A DNA stretch of 10,075 bases from an uncultured Eubacteriales bacterium (GCA_905205195.1 CAJLCS010000063.1:1-10075); one strand, 5' to 3'. Positions 1 to 7,163 are shown, counted from the first letter of the stretch. Made by a program: numbers and translations. The notes: generated from the sequence alone by a model not told the origin.

Positions 1-624
1 GGAACCGGGGCCAATGTGCCGCCTCAGGGCGGACGGAAGCACCCCCAGCAGGAGATGATTCAGGTGGACACCACCAACATCCTCTTTATCTGCGGCGGCG
101 CTTTCGACGGTCTGGACAAAATCATCGAGGCCCGGACCGACCGGTCCGCCATCGGCTTTGATGCACCGGTGGAAAGCCGGAAAAAGCGGGATGTGGGCAA
201 GCTGCTGGCACAGGTGGAGCCTCATGATCTGCTGAAATTCGGCATCATTCCGGAGCTGGTTGGCCGGATGCCGGTGATTACCTGCCTGGACAGCCTGAAA
301 AAGGAAGATCTGGTGCGGATTCTGGTGGAGCCGAAAAATGCGCTGACCCGGCAGTATGCCAAGCTGCTGCAGCTGGATCATGTGGAGCTGGAGATCCAGC
401 CCGAGGCGCTGGAGCTAATCGCCCAGAAGGCCATCGACCGCCAGATCGGCGCCCGGGGACTGCGGGCCATTATGGAGTCCATTATGATGAAAATCATGTA
501 CCAGATTCCGTCGGATCTGACCATTCAGAAGGTGACCATTACACCGGAATGCGTCAACGGCGGTGAGGCCTCCATTGTTCGGGATCCGGATCACCCGCGG
601 ACGCGGGTTTCGACCGGCGCATAA
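1..624 (+). CDS. clpX: ATP-dependent Clp protease ATP-binding subunit ClpX, C-terminal part (5' end outside window)
   Basis: ClpX is the hexameric AAA+ unfoldase that recognises tagged proteins and threads them into the ClpP peptidase in the cytoplasm. The reading frame is open from base 1 and the first visible residues (GTGANVPPQGG) match the family just before the RKH loop, so only about 207 of roughly 420 residues are present. The zinc-binding domain, Walker A and Walker B lie upstream. Visible motifs are the RKH pore-entrance loop (34-42), the sensor-1 strand region ILFICGGAF, the IGF loop that docks on ClpP (151-159), the arginine finger in LVGRMP (265-267) and the sensor-2 motif GARGLR (448-465). 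The residue after IGF is Asp, where Gly is usual. The protein ends with a short polar tail after the conserved C-domain. It is followed by an intrinsic terminator and then lon. The identification is very secure; only the N-terminal half is unseen. Confidence 0.97.
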   Translation, partial: GTGANVPPQGGRKHPQQEMIQVDTTNILFICGGAFDGLDKIIEARTDRSAIGFDAPVESRKKRDVGKLLAQVEPHDLLKFGIIPELVGRMPVITCLDSLKKEDLVRILVEPKNALTRQYAKLLQLDHVELEIQPEALELIAQKAIDRQIGARGLRAIMESIMMKIMYQIPSDLTIQKVTITPECVNGGEASIVRDPDHPRTRVSTGA

Positions 625-636
625 CCAATCTTTCGG

Positions 637-664
637 AAGGGGGTAGGACACTACCCCTTTTTTT
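637..664 (+). terminator. Intrinsic terminator between clpX and lon
   Basis: A hairpin with left arm 637-646 (AAGGGGGTAG) and right arm 651-660 (CTACCCCTTT) encloses a 4-base loop (GACA). The stem has ten pairs including one G-T wobble, and a run of seven T at 658-664 overlaps its 3' arm. This is a textbook rho-independent terminator placed 13 bases after the clpX stop. Because lon starts only 24 bases after the T-run, it may act as a partial terminator or attenuator for lon rather than a full stop. Confidence 0.88.
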
Positions 665-677
665 GTACCACAGAGAA

Positions 678-682
678 AGGAG
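678..682 (+). promoter_or_regulatory. Ribosome binding site of lon
   Basis: AGGAG at 678-682 lies six bases before the ATG at 689 and supports that start. It sits directly downstream of the terminator T-run, so the lon mRNA leader visible here is very short unless transcription comes from clpX or a promoter inside it. Confidence 0.85.
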
Positions 683-688
683 TATCCT

Positions 689-3091
689 ATGAGCGAATCT
701 CTGACCTCCGGGCAGATGCCGTTTCTGGCGCTGCGCGGACTGACGGTTTTTCCGGGGCAGACCGTTCATTTTGACGTGGGACGCCCCAAGTCTACCATGG
801 CGCTGGAAGCGGCCATGAAGCGGGATCAGACCATTTTTCTCGTCCCACAGAAGAATCTGGAGGACGACGACCCCACACAGGAGCAGCTGTATGCCGTTGG
901 GACCGTGGCGGCGGTGAAGCAGGTGCTGCATCCGCAGGGGGAAAACCTCCGGGTGCTGGTGACGGGCCTGTGCCGGGGACGAATTGCCATTCTGGAGCAG
1001 ACCCAGCCCTACCTCAGCGGCATCGTGGAGGCTATCCCGGAGGGACCCTCCTCCAACACACCTCAGGCCCAGGCCCTGCGCCGGGAAGCCAACGGGCTTT
1101 ACGCTGCCTATCTGGAGGAAGCGGAGCATCCGGCCCAGTCCATCCAGCTGCGGATGCTGGCATCGGACAGCTGCAGCTTTCTGGCGGACTCCATTGCCCA
1201 GAATTCCGGCATCGACTATCCGGAAAAGGCGAAGCTGCTGTGCCAGCTCAATCCCCAGCGCCGTCTGGAGGAGGCCATCCGCCTGCTGCGGCGGGAAATG
1301 GAAATGATGCGGCTGGAAGCCCGTATTCAGGAGAAAACCAAGGCGGACATCGACCAGAACCAGAAGGAATATTACCTGCGGGAGCAGATGCGGGTGATCC
1401 GGGAGGAGCTGGGCGAGGAGGACGACGACGAGGAGTTCCAGCGCTACGAGACGGAGGTCCGGGCGCTGAAGCTGGACAAGGAAACGGAAGAAAAGCTGCT
1501 GACCGACGTCAGCCGTCTGAAAAAGCAGCCCTTCGGCTCCGCGGAAGCGTCGGTGCTCCGCAATTATCTGGACACGGTGCTGGCGCTGCCGTGGAATACC
1601 ACCACCCGGGAACGGCTGGACATTGACGCGACGAAAAAAATTCTGGACCGGGACCATTTCGGCCTGGACAAGGTCAAGGAACGGATTTTGGAGACGGTGG
1701 CCGTGCGGAAAATGGCGCCGGAAATGCCGCCCCAGATTCTGTGTCTGGTTGGCCCGCCGGGCGTGGGCAAAACCTCCATCGCCTATTCCGTGGCCCGGAG
1801 CCTGAACCGGAAAATGGCCCGGATTTCGCTGGGCGGCGTCCATGACGAAGCCGATATCCGGGGCCACCGGAAGACCTATGTGGGCGCCATGCCGGGCCGG
1901 ATTATCACCGCCATCACCCAGGCGGGCAGCCGCAATCCGCTGCTGCTGCTGGACGAGGTGGATAAAATGGGCACCGATTACCGGGGCGATCCCAGCGCGG
2001 CCCTGCTGGAGGTGCTGGACGGCGAGCAGAATAAGACCTACCGGGATCACTATCTGGAAATTCCCTTTGACCTGAGCAAGGTGCTGTTTATCGCCACGGC
2101 CAACACGCTGGATACCGTGCCCCGGCCGCTGCTGGACCGGATGGAAATCATCGAGCTGGGGTCCTATACCGACGAAGAGAAGCTGATGATTGCCAAGGAC
2201 CACCTGCTGCCCAAGCAGCTGAAAAATCACGGTCTGCGGAAATCCCAGCTGAGAATCAGCGACGATGCCATCCGGGAAATTATCCGCTGCTACACCCGGG
2301 AGTCCGGCGTCCGCAGCCTGGAACGGGAGCTGGCGGAAATCTGCCGGAAAACCGACCGGCAGCTGCTGAACGACGAAAACCTGAAAAAGGTGACGGTCAC
2401 CGGCTCCAATCTGGAGACCTATCTCGGCATCCGGCGGTTCCTGCCGGACCGGCTGCCCTCCACCGATCAGATCGGTCTGGTGACGGGGCTTGCCTGGACG
2501 TCGGTGGGCGGCGAAACGCTGGAAGTGGAAGTCAACGTCATGGACGGCAGCGGAAAGCTGGAGTTGACCGGCAATCTGGGCGACGTGATGAAGGAATCGG
2601 CCCACGCGGCGGTGAGCTACATCCGGGCCAACGCATCCAGACTGGGAGTGCCGGCGGACTTTTATAAGACAAAAGATCTCCACATTCACTTCCCCGAGGG
2701 CGCGGTGCCGAAGGACGGCCCCAGCGCCGGTGTAACGGTCTGCACGGCGCTGGTGTCGGCGCTGACGGAAACGCCGGTCCGGCGGGACGTGGCCATGACC
2801 GGCGAGATTTCCATCCGCGGCCGGGTGCTGCCCATCGGCGGCCTGAAGGAAAAGACCATGGCCGCCCTGCGCCACGGCGTCCGGACGGTGATCATCCCCA
2901 AGGCCAACGAGCGGGATCTGAAGAAAATTGACCAGACGGTCCGGAAATCCCTGAATTTCATCACGGCGGAGACGGTGGACACCGTCATGTCTGCGGCGCT
3001 GGTCCGCAAGGCGGAAACCGTGCCGCCGGTGCTTTCGGAGCTGCCTGCCGAGGTGAAAAAGCGGGGCCATCAGGCTGAGCTGCAGCAGTGA
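689..3091 (+). CDS. lon: ATP-dependent endopeptidase La (LonA-type)
   Basis: Lon is a cytoplasmic homo-oligomeric AAA+ protease that degrades misfolded and regulatory proteins. The 800-residue product has the full LonA layout: an N-terminal substrate-binding domain (about 10-205), a helical linker with an acidic patch (EELGEEDDDEEF, near 245), an AAA+ domain and a C-terminal protease domain. Visible sites are Walker A GPPGVGKT (355-362), pore-loop Tyr397 in TYVGAMPG, Walker B LLLLDEVDK (418-425, Asp422/Glu423), the arginine finger in LLDRMEII, and the Ser679-Lys722 catalytic dyad in PKDGPSAG and GLKEK. The dyad falls at the same numbers as in E. coli Lon. The length is normal for the family (about 780-810). 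His385 in GGVHDEADIRG stands where E. coli and B. subtilis have Arg. The ATG start has a good ribosome binding site. engB follows immediately. In B. subtilis lonB lies between clpX and lonA, but it is absent here. Confidence 0.98.
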   Translation: MSESLTSGQMPFLALRGLTVFPGQTVHFDVGRPKSTMALEAAMKRDQTIFLVPQKNLEDDDPTQEQLYAVGTVAAVKQVLHPQGENLRVLVTGLCRGRIAILEQTQPYLSGIVEAIPEGPSSNTPQAQALRREANGLYAAYLEEAEHPAQSIQLRMLASDSCSFLADSIAQNSGIDYPEKAKLLCQLNPQRRLEEAIRLLRREMEMMRLEARIQEKTKADIDQNQKEYYLREQMRVIREELGEEDDDEEFQRYETEVRALKLDKETEEKLLTDVSRLKKQPFGSAEASVLRNYLDTVLALPWNTTTRERLDIDATKKILDRDHFGLDKVKERILETVAVRKMAPEMPPQILCLVGPPGVGKTSIAYSVARSLNRKMARISLGGVHDEADIRGHRKTYVGAMPGRIITAITQAGSRNPLLLLDEVDKMGTDYRGDPSAALLEVLDGEQNKTYRDHYLEIPFDLSKVLFIATANTLDTVPRPLLDRMEIIELGSYTDEEKLMIAKDHLLPKQLKNHGLRKSQLRISDDAIREIIRCYTRESGVRSLERELAEICRKTDRQLLNDENLKKVTVTGSNLETYLGIRRFLPDRLPSTDQIGLVTGLAWTSVGGETLEVEVNVMDGSGKLELTGNLGDVMKESAHAAVSYIRANASRLGVPADFYKTKDLHIHFPEGAVPKDGPSAGVTVCTALVSALTETPVRRDVAMTGEISIRGRVLPIGGLKEKTMAALRHGVRTVIIPKANERDLKKIDQTVRKSLNFITAETVDTVMSAALVRKAETVPPVLSELPAEVKKRGHQAELQQ

Positions 3092-3094
3092 GGG
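3090..3094 (+). promoter_or_regulatory. Ribosome binding site that decides the engB start
   Basis: GAGGG at 3090-3094 overlaps the lon stop codon and sits five bases before the ATG at 3100. It favours that ATG over the in-frame GTG at 3088, which has no comparable upstream Shine-Dalgarno sequence. The placement implies translational coupling of engB to lon. Confidence 0.65.
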
Positions 3095-3099
3095 CGCCT

Positions 3100-3684
3100 A
3101 TGAACGTACAAAACGTCACGTTTCTGATTTCCGCGGCGTCCCCGAGGGATTTTCCCCGGAACCGGCTGCCGGAAATTGCCTTTGCGGGCAAGTCCAACGT
3201 GGGCAAGTCCTCGGTGATTAACCGGCTGCTGCAGCGCCGGGACTTCGCCCGGGTGGGCCAGCAGCCGGGCAAGACCATCCATGCCAACTACTTTGTGGTG
3301 GACAACGCCTGCTATTTCGTGGACCTGCCGGGCTATGGCTTTGCCAAGGTACCACAGGCGGAAAAGGCCCGCTGGGGCCGGCTGATGGAGGACTATTTTG
3401 CTGCCGGGCGGATTACGCTGGGCGTTCTGGTGGTGGACGTCCGCCATGCGCCGACCAACAACGACATTACCATGGCAAAATGGTTTCTGGACAGCGGCTG
3501 CCCCTTTGTGGTGGTGGCCAATAAGCTGGACAAGCTGAAAAAAAGCGAGCTGGAGCCGAATCTGGCGGTAATCCGCCGGGATCTGGAGCTGCCGGAGCAG
3601 TGCCTGCTGATTCCCTTCTCCGCGGAGAAGGGCGCCGGACGGGACGAGCTGATGCGGGCCATTTTATCGGCGGTTTCCGGCTGA
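3100..3684 (+). CDS. engB: Ribosome biogenesis GTP-binding protein EngB/YsxC (YihA family)
   Basis: EngB is an essential TRAFAC-class GTPase that helps late assembly of the 50S ribosomal subunit. The 194-residue protein carries all G motifs in order: G1 GKSNVGKS (30-37), G2 Thr in GKTIHANYF (Thr59), G3 DLPGYG (75-80), G4 NKLD (141-144) and G5 SAEKG (174-178). The family hallmarks LPEIAFAGKSNVGKSS and DLPGYGFAKVP are clear, and the length matches the usual 190-210 residues. I chose the ATG at 3100 because MNVQNVTFLISAAS lines up with the B. subtilis YsxC N-terminus and has the better Shine-Dalgarno. An in-frame GTG at 3088, overlapping the lon stop, would add four residues. lon and engB are adjacent, eight bases apart, and very probably one operon, as in B. 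subtilis. Two terminator hairpins follow. Confidence 0.96.
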   Translation: MNVQNVTFLISAASPRDFPRNRLPEIAFAGKSNVGKSSVINRLLQRRDFARVGQQPGKTIHANYFVVDNACYFVDLPGYGFAKVPQAEKARWGRLMEDYFAAGRITLGVLVVDVRHAPTNNDITMAKWFLDSGCPFVVVANKLDKLKKSELEPNLAVIRRDLELPEQCLLIPFSAEKGAGRDELMRAILSAVSG

Positions 3685-3697
3685 AAAGCAACAAAAT

Positions 3698-3729
3698 GGG
3701 GCGGACCTTGAACGGTCTGCCCCGCTTTT
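3698..3729 (+). terminator. Terminator 1 after engB (also usable from the opposite strand)
   Basis: The arms GGGGCGGACC (3698-3707) and GGTCTGCCCC (3714-3723) form a ten-pair stem with one G-T wobble around a six-base loop, followed by GCTTTT (3724-3729). It lies 13 bases after the engB stop. Read on the minus strand, the same stem is followed by ATTTTGTTGCTTTT, so it can also stop transcription arriving from the mannosidase gene. Confidence 0.82.
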
Positions 3730-3736
3730 GAACGTA

Positions 3737-3771
3737 GAATGTCCCGGCTGCAAACGCAGCCGGGACATTTT
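3737..3771. terminator. Terminator 2, long hairpin in the convergent engB/mannosidase gap
   Basis: AATGTCCCGGCTGC (3738-3751) and GCAGCCGGGACATT (3756-3769) form a perfect 14-pair stem with the loop AAAC, and one further G-T wobble is possible (3737-3770). A short T-run (3768-3771) follows on the plus strand. On the minus strand it starts 13 bases after the mannosidase stop, but only TT follows the stem, so from that side it may work together with terminator 1. It probably insulates the two converging units. Confidence 0.8.
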
Positions 3772-3781
3772 CAGGTTAAAA

Positions 3782-6700
3782 TCAGCACTCCACCAGAATA
3801 GTCTTGATTTCGAAAGGCGTGAAGGAAAGGGCAACCTTGCCGTCTTCCAGCGGCAGCTCTGCTTCCTTTTCTTCCAGCATATTGGTCAGCCAGACCCGCT
3901 TGGCGTTCCGGAGCGTCAGTGTGCAGGCGGAGTGATTCCGCTCGGCCTCGTACAGCCGCAGCACATAGGCACCTTCCACATCCTCGGCGTTCTTGACGGC
4001 CTCGCAGACGATGCCCGGGTTGGACAGGGTGAAGGGGGCGGTCAGATCGGCCACGCCGGGGATTACCACCGGGGCGTAGTTCAGCTCGTAGGCGGGATGG
4101 ATGACCGTCTCGGCGTCGAAGGGGCCGCTGTGGGGCAGCAGGGCGTAGGTCATTTCCTGAATGCCCATATCCGTGAAGGGATCGGGACGGCAGCCGCCCT
4201 TATGCAGCGTCAGGCACAGGTTGGAGCCGTCGGCGGACATGCCGTACTTGCAGTCGTTGAGGATGGCCACGCCGTAGTGGATTTCGGACAGATCGGACCA
4301 CTTGTGGTTGCAGACCTCGAATTTGCCCTCCTCGATGGTGTTGTTCCGGGTGGTGGGCCGGTCCATATAACCGAACTGGATTTCGTTCTTCACAAAGGCG
4401 GACCGGATGGCCACGTCGAAGCCGGCTTTTAGCAGGGCATGGCGCTCGTGCCAGTCCAGCTTGACCTGATAGTCAATCCGCCGGTTGGCGGCGTAGAACA
4501 CGGTGTCCACGGTGGCGGTGGATTCCTTGCCGACGGCGTAGACGGTGCGGATCCGGTATTCCACCGCGCCGTCGGAGACCACGTTCCGGGACTGCATGGC
4601 GGTGACGGGACGGAGCTTCAGGAACACGTCGTCGTCGATATCCCAGTTGTCCCAGGCCCGGGGCATATCCTCGCCGAACCACAGCGTGCCAAGGGGCGCA
4701 CCGGCGGTGTTGTGGACTTCCCGACCGGCTTCCAGATCATACAGGGAGGAAAGGTAGCCGTTTTCGTCGAAGGTCGCCCGGTAGTAGGGCGTCGCCAGAG
4801 TGCTGCCCTCCGCCTTGAAAGCGCTGGCGGAAGCGGTGGGGGCGGTGACGGTGACCACGGCGGCGGACATGGCGTCCGCGGTCAGGTGGAACGCGGTTTT
4901 CTCCTTGCCGTCATAGTCGGTGTAGCACTGGGTTTCCACCCCTTCCAGACCGAGGCTGCCGTCCAGCACGGCAATGCCGCTGCGGCGGAAGGACAGGGGG
5001 TTATACAGAGAGAGTTTCTTCTCGTCGGCTTTGGCCAGTCCGGCGGCATAGGCCTGGGTGTCGGCGTTGACGTCCCGGATCAGGGCCTCCATCTCGGGCA
5101 CCTCCAGCTCGTACACCTTGGGAATGCAGGTGCCGGGGAGAATGTCGTGGAACTGGTTTTTCAGCAGAATGTGGTAGTATTCGTCCCGCTTGGGGGAGAC
5201 GGCCTGGCCGGACAGTACGTTGAACAGCTCCAGATTGTGCAGGGCGATTTCCGCCAGACGGTTGTTACGCTTGACCGGGTGCATCTTGGTCAGCGTGCCC
5301 CGATGCAGCTCCAGGTACAGCTCCCCGTCGTAAACCGGCAGCCGGTCCTGATGCGCCTCCACCTTGTGCATGAACTTGCTGATGGTGGTTTCCTCCACCA
5401 CGGGCATGCCGTCCAGCCCCTCGCTGCGCTTGAGGAACTCCAGCATGGCGTGAGTGGGGCCGCCGCCGCCGTCGCCGAAGCCGTAGGCCGCCAGACGCAT
5501 ATCGCAGGAGCTCTTGTCGTAGTTCTGGGTGATGACCTCGGTGAGCGTTTTGACGTCGGGGATGAAGTGGGTCCGGTTCAGATGGGTGATGACCTCGGAG
5601 CCGTCGATGCCGCGCCAGACGAAGGTGTCGGCGGGGAACCGGTTCAGGTCGTTCCAGCTGAGCTTGGTGGTGTAGAAATACTTGACGCCGGATTTCTGCA
5701 TGATCTGGGGAATGGCGCCGTTATAGCCGAAGGTATCCGGCAGCCAGAAGGAGTCGGACCGGTAGCCGAAATACTTTTCCGTGAAGCGCTGGCCGTACAG
5801 GAACTGCCGGACCATGGCTTCGCCGCCGGTGATGTTGCAGTCGCACTCCACCCAGACGCCGCCGTTTGGCTCATAGCGGCCCTCGGCCACCCGCCGCTGA
5901 ATTTCGGAGAAGATGGCGGGGTAATACTGCCGCATCCAGTCCAGATGCAGGGCGGAGGACTGGATGAAGGTGTAATTGGGGTACAGGTCCATGAAGGTCA
6001 GTGCCTGGGCGTAGGTCCGGGCGCACTTGCGGATGGTTTCCTCCACCGGCCACAGCCAGGCGGTGTCCATATGGGAGTGGCCGATGACGCCCACATAGCC
6101 CCGGGAGGCGTCGCCGCCGGTTTTCTTCAGCGCCGGAGCCAGAAGGGTACAGACCTTCCGGCAGGCGTCGTGCAGATCTTCCTCGGAGGCGCTGCGGACG
6201 TCCTGAATCAGGTAGGGGAAGGCGTCCAGCAGGCACTGATGGGCCTTCATGGCCATGTAGTTTTCGCCGGGGAGCCGGGCCAGCTGCAAAACGGTGGCCA
6301 GATCAAAGACGAAGTCGTTGATGACCTGATCCAGTATGACGATCCTGATGCCGTGATAGGTCTTGTTAAAATCGCCGGGGGCGGTTTCGTCCTCCTCGTA
6401 GGAGGTATAGGGCTGGGTGCCCAGGCACCGGTGCCAGGCGTAGCACTCAAAGTCCAGCCGGAGGGCGGTGCCGGGCACCGCGTCCTTCAGGGCGAACATG
6501 GCGCTGTGCATACCGCCCAGGAACTGATTCTTGGAATTGATGATGCCCGCGGGGACGCCGTCCTTGAAGCAGAGGGTTTCCACGGCCTCCGCCTCGGGAA
6601 TGGCGCCCAGCACGGCACCGGCGGCGCAGGCCGGGACGGTGACGTCACAGCTGAGCCAGATGTTGTCATATTCGCCGCCCCAGACGGTGCCGGGGGTGAT

Positions 6701-6865
6701 GACGGACATTTCGCAGCGGGCGGGGGGCGTGCGGAGATGGTCCTGGGTCTTCATGGCGTAGACTGTTTCGGCCTTGCCGATGTCTTTCCAGATACGCTCC
6801 GCATAATACGGAAGGACAGCCTCCAGCTTGTCGTGCAGGCGGTCAATGTAGTGGGAATTGTTCAC
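3782..6865 (-). CDS. Glycoside hydrolase family 38 alpha-mannosidase (Ams1/Man2C1-like)
   Basis: GH38 enzymes are metal-dependent retaining alpha-mannosidases. This one has 1027 residues, the usual size of the cytoplasmic Ams1/Man2C1 branch, and no signal peptide, so it probably trims imported or internal manno-oligosaccharides. An N-terminal accessory region (about 1-250) precedes the catalytic domain. That domain begins with GHSHMDTAWLWP (His263, His265, Asp267), where metal ligands of the family lie, and contains the nucleophile Asp377 in WLPDTFGY. Next come YGFGDGGGGPT (461-471) and ELHRGTLT with His521, the likely further ligand by comparison with other GH38 enzymes. The middle-domain motif KNQFHDILPGT (569-579) and a beta-rich C-terminal region follow. 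The start is GTG with a perfect AAGGAGG seven bases upstream, and the gene has its own promoter. It stands alone: no sugar transporter, kinase or regulator is adjacent. The exact linkage specificity cannot be read from the sequence. Confidence 0.95.
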   Translation of the reverse strand: MNNSHYIDRLHDKLEAVLPYYAERIWKDIGKAETVYAMKTQDHLRTPPARCEMSVITPGTVWGGEYDNIWLSCDVTVPACAAGAVLGAIPEAEAVETLCFKDGVPAGIINSKNQFLGGMHSAMFALKDAVPGTALRLDFECYAWHRCLGTQPYTSYEEDETAPGDFNKTYHGIRIVILDQVINDFVFDLATVLQLARLPGENYMAMKAHQCLLDAFPYLIQDVRSASEEDLHDACRKVCTLLAPALKKTGGDASRGYVGVIGHSHMDTAWLWPVEETIRKCARTYAQALTFMDLYPNYTFIQSSALHLDWMRQYYPAIFSEIQRRVAEGRYEPNGGVWVECDCNITGGEAMVRQFLYGQRFTEKYFGYRSDSFWLPDTFGYNGAIPQIMQKSGVKYFYTTKLSWNDLNRFPADTFVWRGIDGSEVITHLNRTHFIPDVKTLTEVITQNYDKSSCDMRLAAYGFGDGGGGPTHAMLEFLKRSEGLDGMPVVEETTISKFMHKVEAHQDRLPVYDGELYLELHRGTLTKMHPVKRNNRLAEIALHNLELFNVLSGQAVSPKRDEYYHILLKNQFHDILPGTCIPKVYELEVPEMEALIRDVNADTQAYAAGLAKADEKKLSLYNPLSFRRSGIAVLDGSLGLEGVETQCYTDYDGKEKTAFHLTADAMSAAVVTVTAPTASASAFKAEGSTLATPYYRATFDENGYLSSLYDLEAGREVHNTAGAPLGTLWFGEDMPRAWDNWDIDDDVFLKLRPVTAMQSRNVVSDGAVEYRIRTVYAVGKESTATVDTVFYAANRRIDYQVKLDWHERHALLKAGFDVAIRSAFVKNEIQFGYMDRPTTRNNTIEEGKFEVCNHKWSDLSEIHYGVAILNDCKYGMSADGSNLCLTLHKGGCRPDPFTDMGIQEMTYALLPHSGPFDAETVIHPAYELNYAPVVIPGVADLTAPFTLSNPGIVCEAVKNAEDVEGAYVLRLYEAERNHSACTLTLRNAKRVWLTNMLEEKEAELPLEDGKVALSFTPFEIKTILVEC

Positions 6866-6872
6866 TTGATAG

Positions 6873-6879
6873 CCTCCTT
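6873..6879 (-). promoter_or_regulatory. Ribosome binding site fixing the GTG start of the mannosidase
   Basis: The minus strand reads AAGGAGG at 6879-6873, a full match to the anti-Shine-Dalgarno core, with seven bases before GTG (6865-6863). It settles the non-ATG start, since the next in-frame Met is around residue 38, well into conserved sequence. Confidence 0.9.
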
Positions 6880-6919
6880 GCGTCCATTGGTTTCTGCCTG
6901 TCGGTCAGATGTTAGGCAT

Positions 6920-6948
6920 ATTGTACATCAAGACGAAAAAAATATCAA
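6920..6948 (-). promoter_or_regulatory. Sigma-A-type promoter of the mannosidase gene
   Basis: On the minus strand, TTGATA (6948-6943) is separated by exactly 17 bases from TACAAT (6925-6920), each one base off consensus. It is embedded in a strikingly A/T-rich stretch (about 6925-7000) in an otherwise G+C-rich sequence. Transcription would start near 6913, giving a leader of about 48 bases. I see no convincing operator palindrome next to it. Confidence 0.75.
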
Positions 6949-6998
6949 GTAAGTTCGGCAAAATTCAAAATAAAAAAATATTACTTTGAAACAATCAT

Positions 6999-7030
6999 AA
7001 AAGCCGCATCCATCTTTCGACGGATGCGGC
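6999..7030 (-). terminator. Intrinsic terminator of the tRNA-Thr gene
   Basis: On the minus strand GCCGCATCC (7030-7022) pairs perfectly with GGATGCGGC (7011-7003), followed by TTTT (7002-6999). Two extra pairs (7013-7014 with 7020-7019) are possible inside the loop. It starts two bases after the tRNA 3' CCA and separates the tRNA transcript from the mannosidase promoter. Confidence 0.82.
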
Positions 7031-7032
7031 CT

Positions 7033-7108
7033 TGGAGCTAGTGACCTGATTCGAACAGGCGACCTTCTCATTACGAGTGAGATGCACTACCGGCTGTGCT
7101 ACACTAGC
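7033..7108 (-). tRNA. tRNA-Thr, anticodon CGT (reads ACG)
   Basis: The minus strand folds into a complete 76-base cloverleaf. The acceptor GCTAGTG pairs with CACTAGC (7/7), and the D arm is GCAC/GTGC around AGCCGGTA. The anticodon arm is TCTCA/TGAGA with loop CTCGTAA (anticodon CGT), the variable loop is AGGTC, and the T arm is GCCTG/CAGGT around TTCGAAT with one G-T pair. The discriminator is T, followed by an encoded CCA. G1-C72 and C2-G71 agree with known threonyl-tRNA identity pairs. It is a single tRNA gene with its own promoter and terminator. Confidence 0.96.
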
Positions 7109-7125
7109 ATTTCGTTTGCCATGCT

Positions 7126-7163
7126 ATTATAGCGGTTTTTCGGCGGCTTGTCAACTGTTTTTT
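7126..7163 (-). promoter_or_regulatory. Perfect-consensus sigma-A promoter of tRNA-Thr
   Basis: On the minus strand TTGACA (7154-7149) and TATAAT (7131-7126) are both exact consensus with a 17-base spacer. A run of six A (7163-7158) just upstream of the -35 resembles a proximal UP element. Predicted initiation near 7119-7118 leaves about ten bases before the mature tRNA 5' end at 7108. This is typical of a strong stable-RNA promoter. Confidence 0.92.

Noticed and set aside
665..688. A promoter for lon just before its start
   Set aside because: The only candidate (-35-like TTGTAC at 663) has no acceptable -10 at the right distance and would overlap the ribosome binding site and start codon.
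554..3070. 838-codon open frame on the minus strand opposite lon
   Set aside because: It mirrors the lon gene, is rich in His, Gln, Arg and Pro with no recognisable domain, and arises because G/C third positions remove stop codons in the antisense frame.
3088..3090. GTG start for engB overlapping the lon stop
   Set aside because: The overlap is attractive, but the ATG at 3100 has a better placed Shine-Dalgarno and matches the family N-terminus. It remains a minor alternative.
4439..6952. 837-codon open frame on the plus strand opposite the mannosidase
   Set aside because: It has low-complexity Gly/Val/His/Gln-rich composition and no motif, while the opposite strand encodes a clear GH38 protein. 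It is a shadow of that gene.
6866..7002. A/T-rich stretch upstream of the mannosidase as a riboswitch, origin or regulator site
   Set aside because: It is explained by a near-consensus promoter plus the tRNA terminator. Only weak five-base inverted repeats (TGCCT/AGGCA) are present, and no repeated boxes or conserved aptamer pattern can be seen.
7033..7108. tRNA gene as an integration site for a mobile element
   Set aside because: I found no second copy of the tRNA 3' end, no integrase and no foreign-looking genes on either side. Both flanks are ordinary chromosomal genes with their own signals.
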